From: Anthostomella pinea
Lineage: Eukaryota > Ascomycota > Sordariomycetes > Xylariales > Xylariaceae
DNA: 64,000 nucleotides
Direction of reading: 5' to 3'
NCBI GenBank assembly: GCA_963556695.1
Contig: CAUWAG010000008.1
Coordinates: forward strand, 1,178,001-1,242,000
Shown piece after piece: positions 54,528 through 64,000 of the stretch. Each line of letters begins with the position of its first letter. Within the stretch, counting starts at the first letter, position 1. Below the pieces are notes generated by a model. The model was not told the DNA's origin, searched no databases, and worked only from the letters and a program-made list of their open reading frames with translations. A program made the translations under genes and the position numbers.

Positions 54528-55212
54528 CTCTCGTAAATGCGATCCCCGAATCTAGAGAGACGTGCCGTGAGAACGGGCTCATCTATGTGGGTGTCAGCGT
54601 CCCAATGCTTACAGAGTGTGCTTAAGACTTGAAGTGAGCGAGGAGTTCAGAGGCCAGGAAGCAGGATCTTAATCCCTGCCAACCCTGGCTGCCGTGCGCC
54701 TTCGCCAAGGCGCCTGCGTGATGCCGCCCTTCCTTCATTGAACACGGCTCACGTCAGACACGTCTAAAGGTCCCCTCCTGTACTCCTGAGCCTTGGAAAT
54801 ATCCCCCCTTTCCTAGCGGACTTTAATAACCTACCGTAAATCTTCGATTCTTCGATCTCCTCTTGGGTCCTTGAACCTCAAGGGAGGAGCTAACTTATAT
54901 ACGCCTAGATAGGTCAAGAGATACTGTGTGGCTGGGTAGGTATACTCACCTCTGTGCCTGACAGACCAGGAGACGGGTTACCATAGAGCCTACTCGGTTG
55001 ACCAGTGACAGTCATGGGGTTCTCTAAGTGAACCCTTAGTTGGGGCTTATCAAGTGGCCCTGGTATAAGCAGTAAGTGACTTCGCATGTAAGCCCCTACC
55101 TCTTTTGTTTTCTCGTCCTTGCCGCTACATGTATGCCTACACAGTATAGAACAAGGTAAAAACGAAGTGGTACGAACTTGATAAAGCAACATAACTATGC
55201 TAGCTCGCGAGA
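54528..55212. other. Intergenic, nothing recognised
   Basis: Contains the promoter of the amidase gene and the 3' flank of the rhamnosidase gene, both minus strand. No further gene is seen. Confidence 0.4.
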
Positions 55213-57376
55213 CTACCTAAAACTAACAGTGTACTTTCCCCCGGGTATCCCAGCCATCGAAACCGTCGTCTCGCCCTCAATCCGCACCTCGCGCACGCCC
55301 TCACGCCCCTCAAGCACAACCCGCGTCGTACACCCCTCAGCAACAGGCAGGACCAACTCGCCGACCGTACCCTCGGGCGTCTCAAATGACCCCGTCAGCC
55401 CCTGCTCCGCCCCGTCCTCCCAGCTCACCGAAAAGTCCCCCAGCGCCGTTTTGAAGCCAGCCTCCACCCGGCCCAGGCCGCCCATCCGCGGTGCGATGTT
55501 CCACGTTGCGCCCGCAGCCCCCGTAACCATGATGCCGGCCGCGAAGAACGTGAGCGACGCCGTCGGGCCCGTAGACCAGCCGTGCGCGTGGCTGATGGTC
55601 GCGTCATTCGAATAAGGCGCGTAGCTAATACGGCCATCATTCGAATAGCCCTCGATGAACGTCGAGTTGGTCATGCGCGGGTCGTCGAGCATGAAGTCGG
55701 CCCACATCATCTCGACGAGCGCGATGGCCGTGTCAGCGTTGCCCGACAGGAAGTGCGCCTGCACCTCGAAGCCGGACGCGAACGGCGAGATGACGGTGGC
55801 GCCGGCCTCGGGCGCGGGGGCCCCGTACGGCGCGACCCAGCGGGCCGCGAGCGCCGCGCTGATCTGCGAGGCCGTCGTCGCGTTGGCGATGCCTGCGATG
55901 ATGGACCAGGCATTGCCGTCTTGCGGGTAGAAGCCCGTCACCGTGTCGTTGTCGCGGTAGAGGTTGGCTGTGGGGTCCCAGAGCAGGGCGTTGGCGGCGG
56001 CGGGGATGGTGGAGGCGGCGGTGGTCCAGTTCGTGGTTATGCTGGTGTCGTTGAGGGCGGACGCCAGTTTGAGGCCGTTGTTGATGGTGTAGTATAGAAT
56101 TGAGTTTGCCTAGCATTCGATTCCGTTAGCCCTTCAAAGTGCCCAGGTCTACGTAGTTAAGTTGGGAGAGAACCGAGTGCATAGGGGTACCAGGGAAACA
56201 CATGCCTCGATGTTATGACCGCCCATTCCCGACCTGAGCCAATCCAATGAGGAGTTGACGTAGGCCAATCCTGTCTGGTCGATGCTCTGTATCGAATAGT
56301 CCAGCGCTAGCTTGTATTGCCCCCACACAGACATCAAAAAGTCGACGTCGCCAGTATACATGTAGTAATCGTAGATATCGTTCAGACTGTGCAGATGATA
56401 CGTAAAGCTGAAGAGGAATTCTCCATCAGCCACATAGTCCGAAAAGGGGACCCCGGCCCACGACAGGCGACCATCGGCTTGCTGCAGAAGAAGTAAGGCG
56501 TCGATGCCGTTGCGGATAGGATCGAGTCTGTTGGTCGAGACGAACATCGACGGGCCGGAGATGGCGATATCGCCAGGCCAGACGATGCGGTCTCTCTTGC
56601 CGCCGTCTACCAGGACGGAACTCCCATCTGATTCCAAGTTAACCTTACACACTGCGGGAAAAGTAACACAGGGGAGACTCACTTGCAATAGTGAAGTTAT
56701 AGTGCCAATCCGCATTTGGGAGCCCAAGCGAGTCCCCTGTCGTAGGGTCGATAGAGCATAGCTGGTTGGTGTACGCGCCGGCATACCAGACGCGGTTCAG
56801 CTTCTCACTGTCGCTTTTGAAGTAGCCGGCGTAAGCGCTCGGGTCCTCCATGTCGGGCGAGGCCGTCCAGTTTACGGTAAGCTGACCCAGGGTCACGTTC
56901 CCACCCGTCTGGTGGACAATACTCAAGTACCGGAAGCCGCCTCGCTGATGGTTCTTGTCCGCCTCGTACAGACCGGGCTTGGTGAGGTTAAACCATAGAG
57001 GTCCATCTAAACCCGCGTTCTGGGTCGCATCGCAGTACTCGCCGCTGATCCACATGGAGCTCTCGGTGAAAGTGAAGCCAATGCGATCGTTCGGGCCCGA
57101 GACGGAATCAACAGTGAAATGGACGGTGCCGGCGATGTTCTTCCCGAAGTCCAGAGTCACGGAAGAGTTGCCGACGAAGGTTGAGAGGCTGGTGCAGCCC
57201 TGCCCGGTGAGAGCCGCGGCGTTCTTGACGGTGCCGTTGACTTGACGGACCGTTGGGGCCGTTAGAGTCCGCGAGGATGGGGCCAGGATGTATTCACTGT
57301 AAGGGGCCGTGGAGACGGTGGCAGCACCGTGGGGGATGAGCGAGGCTCCAAGGAGTGCCTCTAGAAGTCTGAACAT
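55213..57376 (-). CDS. Secreted GH78 alpha-L-rhamnosidase
   Basis: The model on the minus strand joins 57376-56683, 56627-56206 and 56109-55213 (670 residues). The start MFRLLEALLGASLIPHGAA looks like a signal peptide; an upstream in-frame ATG at 57454 would spoil it. The N-terminal beta-sandwich part contains VTLDFGKNIAGTVHFTVDS. The (alpha/alpha)6 barrel begins at DGGKRDRIVWPGDIAISGP, the block that carries acidic catalytic residues in GH78, and continues with FSDYVADGEFLFSFTYHLHS, TGFYPQDGNAWSI and NDATISHAHGWSTGPT. A C-terminal beta-domain ends GGKYTVSFR. The enzyme would release terminal L-rhamnose from plant glycosides or pectin. Intron 1 (55 bases) is GT-AG with a GTTAAC branch site. 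Intron 2 (96 bases) reads GAG-GCATGT...GCTAG, that is GC-AG. Confidence 0.87.
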
Positions 57377-58722
57377 GGTCTGTGAATACATGATGCAGTT
57401 CTCGGCGATGGCTAGTCGGCTTGAAGTGGCTTCAGAGAGGCACATAGGGAACAAGTGAGTACGTCCAGGACAGCTTCATCGTATTTCTTGATCAGACGTC
57501 TTCAGAAGCCTATAAAGGCAACATACCAGGGCATAGTCACAACAAATGGGGCCGACCATCGCGAGCCCGGTGGGCGTGGATCGTCGTGATCGCCTGATAC
57601 CTAGCCAACAACAACCTGCCGTCGCATTCCTCGGCTGGAGATCTCGCGAATATCGCTCTTGGTGTTCTCCAAGAAGCGTAACTGAGCCCAGGAGTTAGAA
57701 CATCTTGACCCCTGGCGCGTGGGGCCGGCGGTGGTAATTGCCAATTTGTCGTGGGGATTCTGGGGAAGAGGTCCCAGTCTGGGGGTTCTGCTCCATAATA
57801 GGACTGCGGGGAAGCTGGTCTGGTCCGTCTGCTTATTTTTCCTCTCGACAAGGATGCTCTGACCGGCGGTGAAGTCAAGGACTTCTTGGGGTTCGACCAT
57901 CCTTCGAGTTGAGATTTCCATCATAAGTCCATTATCGTAGCTGTGTCGTTTCTCAGCGTATCGCATAACGTGACCGAGAAGAAGCCAGCCTCAAGTACTC
58001 GCAACAGTCGTTTGACATCCAGATATCCCACCATGCTCGTCGTCGTCGTCAAAGCAAAAGGCTCTGAGTAGCCGAGGTTACACCGACATTATTTTGACTC
58101 TGAACCCCACAAACTGACCCCATACCCCATACACCATCCTTTCCCCGTAAATGACACTCGTCATCAAGGTCAAGGTCATGCGCATCGGTGCAACGTGCAA
58201 GGGATGACATCTATCGGTATCCCTGCAGAGGTCTCCGTGGGGGAGGTTGGGCTCGGTATGCCGAACTGGTTTGGTAAAATAGCCCGAGACTACCGAATCA
58301 CTCCTCGGAACCTGCTTCTAGCTTCGGGCACACGTCGTCACCAGGGCCGTCCCACCCGGTCACGAGCATTGTGTGGGTAACTAGTAGGAACCCGGAACCC
58401 GGAACCCGGAACCCCGACACGCTGGATGTTCATGCAACATGCGATCCAGGCATGAATAATACAACTCCACGCGATAATCACGTGGGCTCACACGCTCTAT
58501 ATATGCGAGCCACAGCGGAGTTATCAGCAGATCAGGTAAGATCACTTCTCATGAAGGGAGCAATGTCCAAGACAGGTTGCTAACAGGCGAGACACGCAAG
58601 GTAGCGATTGATATTGTCTTCACCGCCGTCGAAGCTGAGTAGACTGGATTGTGTGCTCGCCGCTGATAACCCAAGGTTAGTGCCTATCGCCCAGACGGCA
58701 CAGATGCTGCTCATGGCATACC
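57377..58722. other. Intergenic with one doubtful frame
   Basis: A minus frame at 57601-57966 (starting MRYAEKRHSYDNGLM) has some protein-like text but no recognisable domain and no supported splice, so it is not called. CCGGAA(C) is repeated near 58388-58412. Confidence 0.35.
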
Positions 58723-59718
58723 TCAACCGCGCCCGATCCGCCTACCGTTCTCCGTCCTGTCCAGCCAGACCACCCCATTATTGTTATCCAGCTCATATAG
58801 GGGTGCGGACTGGTCATGAGGCATCTCGGTCGGCGGGGTTACAGCAGTGAGCTCGCCTGGAGCCCAAGTTGTTACAGGCGCGCTTTTCGGAGGCTGGCTG
58901 GAAGACATGGTGGCCCCCAGCGTTTCGTGAACCACCGATGCTTTGGAGGCTTTCCTTCGACGATATATGAACCACACCAGAACCCCCAAGAGCACCGCAG
59001 CGATCGCCGCCCCGACACCGAGGCCTGCGGCTTGGCCCGAGGAAAGGCCTGACTTGTTCCCACTAGCTGCCGGCGAGGTCGTGGATGTAGGCATGGATGT
59101 GGAAGTCTCGTCGCTTGGTGGCGTCGTCGTCATCGTCGTCGTTGTCGAAGTCTACACCCGGTCAGTCTCAGTCCAATGCCCCCCTGGCAGAGACTGGAAC
59201 TTACAGGCTCCGCGTACATGACGGCCAACGCGTACAAGTGTAGCTTCGTGTTTATGTTTCTCATCTGCACCGCAAGCGTGTTGACGGCGAAGTCTGTCTG
59301 CGTGACCGTTATCGTCCCCGGGGTGCCGAATTGCGACACGCATCGGAAGTCCTCCGCGTGGACTCCTGGGGTCCACGTCGGCGGCTGGCAGCTGTAATCG
59401 TAGGCACTGCAAAGCGACACGTCAATACAGTTTCAACCTGGTCCGATTTTTTCGCAGTACGTACGTAGGACAGCAGGTCACCGCACCCGAGTCTGCGTCT
59501 TGACACGCCGAGGTGTAATCGGCGGGACACGCCGTGCCTGCATACGTGACGCTCGCATCCCACGTGGACGGGAGGCAGTCACTCGTCTGTGTCGGACCTC
59601 TCAGGACAGTTCGCGCATCTAGGGCCTTCGAGTTATACTCCCAGATCCAGAAGTCGTCTGCCCGGTAGCAGCCTGGCCTCGTGGGTGTCCACTTCGCGGG
59701 CAATGATGGTGTGGTCAT
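58723..59718 (-). CDS. Single-pass membrane protein with Cys-rich outer domain
   Basis: The model on the minus strand joins 59718-59465, 59406-59205 and 59151-58723 (294 residues). Introns of 58 bases (GTACGT...TTTGCAG) and 52 bases (GTAAGT...GTGTAG) keep the frame. Residues 1-150 hold eight or more cysteines (GCYRADDF, SDCLPSTW, TACPADYTSACQDAD, VTCCPT, CQPPTW, FRCVSQF). A Ser/Thr-rich stalk follows (TSTTTTMTTTPPSDETSTSM). Then comes one membrane span (GLGVGAAIAAVLLGVLVWFI), a basic stop-transfer RRRKASK and a cytoplasmic tail. This is the layout of many fungal surface sensor-like proteins of unknown role. There is no cleavable signal peptide, so the span itself may direct insertion. Confidence 0.7.
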
Positions 59719-60859
59719 TGCAGGACCGTTCGTCCGTCTGGTCAATCCGATTGTCGAAGTCAAGATTCAAAGGAGAGGGGGAGAGCACCATGGTCAGAAT
59801 ATACGCAGCGCGGCTGAAACAGGCTCCTAGTATATACGGCGTATTCAGCAGTACAGTCAGCCAAGGCTGTGTGGGTAACACAATGCGGTGTTCGCTTCGA
59901 CGGTATAACGTACAAGCCACTGAATAAGCGAATCTCCTCAGCCAAGATCGGCCTCACACCACGATCAGCCCAGTATGTGACCATGATACCTCAGTTGCGG
60001 CCCTTCATTGAGTGCCCATGGATAAGCAGCACACTTAGTAGAGAGCCTGGCTGTGAGCCTGTATATACTACTTGGCGTGCTTGGGGGCTGAACAATATTT
60101 ATACACTGCGCCGCGTAGCATCCAAGGTCGTATCAGGCAAAGGACCCGAAAGATGAAACTGGGCCCCAATTCCCTTGCCTCCCCCCCCCCCCCCCCCCCC
60201 CCCCCACCACAAGCCACCCAGAATGGTCTTTTACAGCCATTATTCACCATAACACTCAACAGTAGCAGAAAATCACGATATAACTGGGAAGAAGTGAACC
60301 TGGAACTATCCAGGGCTCAATTCGCTGCCCTTGAGCCTTGACTACGTGGTGCCAACACTAGGGTTTGACATTGGGGTGTCCAAGTGCCAGGTTCCCTCTT
60401 TTCTTTCCAGCGCTTGCGTGTGTCACGCATCCCATCGGCGGAAGCTGAAGATGGTGAGACCACGCCCATCGACGACTAAACGGAGCCCTCGAGAGCCTCC
60501 GCTAGATGGACTTATATTAGAACCCCCAGTCTTGCATTCTCTCCACACCAGAGTCGCGGGCCTCTTCGAGCGGGACGATCGTCCCGAGCCGAACTCGGCG
60601 CCATCGGCTCTGAATAGCTCTGAAAATAAGTTCAAGACACGCCCCCGAGGCCCTCGTGGTAGGCCGGGCCGGCGCAGGCAAGACGCGCAAGCATGTTTAA
60701 GCCTTGGATTCACATGGTGTGATTGAATTCAGATAAATGACAGACTTGCTATGCCTGTGCTGCGCCTTATGAGACCATCCGCTGAACAACATCCCAATTC
60801 CCTTCCTTTCCGTGGTATATCATCTTCTATCCCCCATCTCCCATCTCCCACCGAGCGCC
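59719..60859. other. Intergenic with a poly-C tract
   Basis: No gene is supported. It contains the C25 run at 60181-60205. A plus frame at about 60331-60726 is Arg/Pro-rich and unconvincing. Confidence 0.4.
60181..60205 (+). repeat. Poly-C homopolymer (25 C)
   Basis: An uninterrupted run of 25 C (G on the other strand), preceded by CTTGCCT and followed by ACCACAAGCC. The true length is likely to vary, and sequencing of such runs is unreliable. Confidence 0.9.
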
Positions 60860-61840
60860 TTAAGCCCCCTTCGCAAAACTCACACCCCCCATCTCCTTAT
60901 CAAACTCGCTCGAGGCCGTCAGCCCGCACAGCTCAAACACGTCCCTCACACCGGCATCGGTCCTTCCGTCCTCCGTGTACCGCTCCTTGATCTCGCCCGT
61001 GGTCTTGAGCTCCTGGCAGAACTCGCGCATGGCCAGGTAGACGCTGCTCATGCCGACCAGGGGCCAGATGACGATCTTGTAGCCGAGCCTCCTGGCCTCG
61101 TCGGCATTGACCAGCGGCGTCACGCCGCCGCCGACCATGTTCAGGAAGCACGGCGTCGGCGCCAGGTCCCGGACCACCTGGGCCATCTGCTCCTTGGTGC
61201 GCAGGCCCTCGAGGAACGCGACGTCGGCGCCGGCCGAGACCGCCGCCCGGAGCCGCGACACCGCCTCGTCGTAGCCTAGCGACTGCAGCGCGTCGGTGCG
61301 CGCGATAATGACGATGTCGGAGCCCATGCGCTCGCGCGCCGCCGCTGCGGCTTTTATCCGCGCTGTGTAGGTGGCCGTGTCGACGAGCTCCTTGCCCATC
61401 AGGTGCCCGCACCGCTTCGTCGTCACCTGGTCCTCGATGTGGAAGGCGGCCACGCCCTGCAGGATGTACTTCTCGGTCGTGCGGGCGACCATCAAGGGCC
61501 CGCCGAAGCCGGTGTCGGCGTCGGCGATCACTGGCACGTCGCGGTCGAGGCCTGCGATCATGCCCGCGTTCGTCGCCATGTCGTCGACGGTCGTGAGGCC
61601 GAGGTCTGCTTGTCCGAGGCGCGATGCCGCTGTGCCGGCGCCAGTCTGCCGTGTCGATTAGACATGGGGTCTATGGTTTGTGATATGTGGTGTCAATAAG
61701 CCTACCATGTACAGGGCGTCAAAACCCACGCGCAGCGCCATTCGCGCTGTGAGGCCATCGTGAACACCGGGGCAGACGACGATCTTCTCCGGGTCGGCCA
61801 GCATTTGCCGGAGGTTCTTGGCTGATTTGGTCTGAGCCAT
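60860..61840 (-). CDS. PEP mutase/isocitrate lyase superfamily enzyme
   Basis: The model on the minus strand joins 61840-61706 and 61645-60860 (306 residues) over a 60-base intron (GTAGGC...CGGCAG) that rebuilds LYMTGAGTAASRLGQ. The metal-binding loop ADADTGFGG (86-94) and the KRCGHL signature (122-127, with Cys124 as the superfamily's active-site Cys) are clear. IARTDALQSLGYDEAVSRL and MVGGGVTPLVNADEARRLGY complete the TIM barrel. Members break or form C-C or P-C bonds in 2-oxo or dicarboxylic acids: methylisocitrate lyase, oxaloacetate hydrolase, carboxyphosphonoenolpyruvate mutase. The short length and TGAG start are closest to the carboxyvinyl-carboxyphosphonate phosphorylmutase/oxaloacetase-like group. 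The exact substrate cannot be told by eye. Confidence 0.88.
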
Positions 61841-64000
61841 TGCGAATGCTTAACCAAGCTCCGATAGTCAGGTACAGTTGGCGCGATGTGTATGAGTCAG
61901 TGCGAAGTCTCCTCTGAAGCCTCGGTAGTTCGTAATGCTGTCTCTGTCTGTGGTACGATATTTCAAGCCTCACAATTGCATTCAAGGGGATCAAGGCAAA
62001 GACTCTAATATAGCTACGAAGCTCTCGACCTTGCCTCTCCGTTTTCGGAACCTCCTGGGCTATATTTGTAAGACTCTGCCGTCGCGGTATCCGCTTCATA
62101 GCCGTCAGTGAGGCAGGCCTACTTCGCCCGGCCAGCGCGGCCACGTGGAGTCTCCTCCTTCCATACGTCAAAGGCCGCCTTGGTCCCAACCCGGCACAAA
62201 GGGACAGCGAAACAGAGCGTCTGGAAGCAGGCCGTTACATCACTGACGCCATGTGGGGGAGCAACGTGGGAAGGTGCGGCAGTCTGCGGCAGACGAGATT
62301 CAGGGCTGGACAACGCAGATTCTAGTGCCGTCGCTGTGGAGATTTCTCGGTCGCTTCGGCAGAGAGATCCCTCCCGTCGGCCGAGTCCCTTCCACAGGTT
62401 CCGGCATAGGAACCTCGGCGTGGCGATCGTGTCACTGCATGCAGAGGTGTTCCCGTGCATGAACATGTACAAGACAACAATATAGAGCACCGAATACCGG
62501 CGATTATGTGCGTGGGCGAGAGTTGGAAAAACGAGCATGCCGGCCTAGTCACCACTAATTGGACGGCATATCCGTAGGGAATAAGACGGATATGCGCCTA
62601 GATTGGTCTTGTTCCCGCTGACCGAGATTAGCCCACGAGACTGTTCGAGCTCCTCGAAACAACTACGCCTGAGTCCCATCTACTCTTCACTCAGTATTAA
62701 CAGCTCCATTGATCCTACAGTCAAGACTGAGGGTACCTCAAGCCTCACGTCCTCCCCACGTGGTACCCAAGAGAACTTAACTGTTGCGGTGGAGCTGATG
62801 TGCTTGATAGGAGTGAACGAGAACTTCGTGAGCGCATTAGCATGGCACAAGGTGGGAAGCTGGTATGTACGGGGCCGGCAGCACTCAGTCACAACTCACG
62901 ATTAAAGACCCTTCGGCAGCTCAGGGTGGGTTGACTGGCGTGACAGCGGCATACCGCGATTGACATGCCAGCTTGATTGCGTGGGAAGCTTGACCAGCGA
63001 ACAGCTCGTTTGGAACGGTGCTGATGGGAAGCTAGGGTTCTGGGCGCGAACGATATCTGCCGCATGTCTGGCTGTCTGCTTGGTGGTCATCTATCGGTCT
63101 TCATGGGGCAAGGGTGCTGCTGATGAGTATGCAATGGCAACGGTGTTCGCAACGCGAGCAAAGGTTGGGCAAGCGGCTCATAGCTATCCGAGATTTGTCG
63201 GCCGAGCAAGTCGAACAAACCCAGCGAAGAGCTTTGAATCCATCCTCCGCGAACATCCATGAGCCGCTCTCATCGCTAGCGCTGTTAGGAGAGACTCGAA
63301 CTTCAGGAATCTCCAGACTATTGCCATCAACACCCCTGGGAGTACTATAGAGCGTCGCGGCCGCTGAGATATGCCCGGTCGAACGACGGGTTGGACCATA
63401 AGTAGGATCGCTGCACGACTGTTCCGAAGTCATCCTCGACGTAGACGATGTACAGCTTTTGGGCGGCCAAAATGGCGATACCACGGGTGTGAGGTCTCGC
63501 TGCCCTCTCGATACCTGGGCAGACGTTATTTGGGTTGGGGTTTTAGCAGACACTGCTGCAGAGTAATGCAGCGGCAGCGTAGGTATTACTTCGGTCCTTC
63601 GAGTAAACCCGGTCCTTCGGAATAAAGCGCGGGCATCCAAAGGTACCGTACCACCGGCTGTCAGCGAGATGCTGTTAAGCATCCCAGACGCAGACCGGGA
63701 GAAGGGCGTCCCCGTTCGTGCCAAGATGGCACAGCTCGTAGATTCGTCGCACGTAGCTGCTCGGTTGCTTGCGAGTAGCTGACGGTCCAGATATGACTTT
63801 TAGTCCTGGACATGTCTTCTTCCCTCACATCCAGCTCAACGATCTTCCTCGTCCCGGCAGCTATCTAAGCAGTACTGCGGCGGTCGGCGTGCCACGTCTT
63901 GAAAAATCCCTCTCACTGATAACATAGAGCACTCAAGGTGAATCTCTCGTGGGCTGTTATGTTGTCCGTACGCCTTAATCTAATGACGATTTTATGTTTT
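61841..64000. other. Window end, no gene supported
   Basis: Several medium frames exist (62119-62538 minus, 63101-63724 minus, 62960-63262 plus), but their composition is not protein-like and I found no domain text or splice support. A short phrase near 63640-63780 on the plus strand (AVSEMLLSIPDADREKG) looks coding-like and might be the end of a gene fragment. Confidence 0.35.

Noticed and set aside
55582..56097. 171-residue plus-strand frame opposite the rhamnosidase
   Set aside because: Gly/Arg/Val-rich shadow of the GC-rich rhamnosidase exon.
57601..57966. 121-residue minus-strand frame upstream of the rhamnosidase
   Set aside because: Some protein-like text, but no recognisable domain, and it ends without a plausible continuation. 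Left as intergenic.
62119..62538. 139-residue minus-strand frame with a hydrophobic start
   Set aside because: No stable composition, no homologous text and no introns; likely chance.
63101..63724. 207-residue minus-strand frame
   Set aside because: Ser/Thr/Arg-rich with no domain. The plus strand in the same place shows equally weak coding text, so neither is supported.

Overview
The window reads as nuclear DNA of a filamentous ascomycete (Pezizomycotina; a sordariomycete-like fungus is a reasonable guess). The evidence is short GT-AG introns of about 50-170 bases with CTAAC/CTGAC branch sites, a fungal highly reducing polyketide synthase, fungal-type regulators, and islands of very AT-rich DNA whose transposons carry nonsense changes of the C-to-T kind made by repeat-induced point mutation (RIP). 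No tRNA, rRNA or CRISPR array was found.

Layout. 1-10.1 kb is a transposon graveyard: a Fot1/pogo transposase, several LTRs and one full-length Copia-type retrotransposon (3568-9620) in AT-rich DNA. 10.2-27.1 kb is GC-rich and looks like a decayed secondary-metabolite locus: a two-barrel DUF1330-like protein, the ACP end of one polyketide synthase, a nearly complete but broken second reducing synthase (13850-20871), a bZIP-basic-region/ankyrin (bANK) regulator, a stub of an FAD-linked oxidase, an unrecognised broken gene and a short-chain dehydrogenase with one frameshift. 28.4-41.7 kb holds mostly housekeeping or unrecognised genes: RNA polymerase I subunit A49, a small Cys-rich CYSTM-like protein, an FHA-domain checkpoint/meiotic kinase, a zinc-cluster protein, a protein with three SUMO-type motifs, and a membrane-protein gene that seems split by a solo LTR.

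42.07-47.67 kb is a full-length, open, Tad1-like LINE flanked by a perfect 14-base target-site duplication. It abuts an aldehyde dehydrogenase fragment and a second AT-rich island (48.2-49.8 kb) with further LTRs. 50.7-61.8 kb carries an RRM-like gene, a secreted amidase, a GH78 alpha-L-rhamnosidase with a GC-AG intron, a single-pass membrane protein and a PEP-mutase/isocitrate-lyase family enzyme. The last 2 kb shows no gene I can support.

How it fits together: the old elements (Fot1, Copia) are inactivated almost wholly by RIP-type stops in preserved frames, while the LINE has no such stops and is therefore probably younger. The polyketide locus is broken by indels and truncations rather than RIP, with its putative regulator still open. 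All gene models were built by eye from reading frames and splice sites and have not been checked by search.
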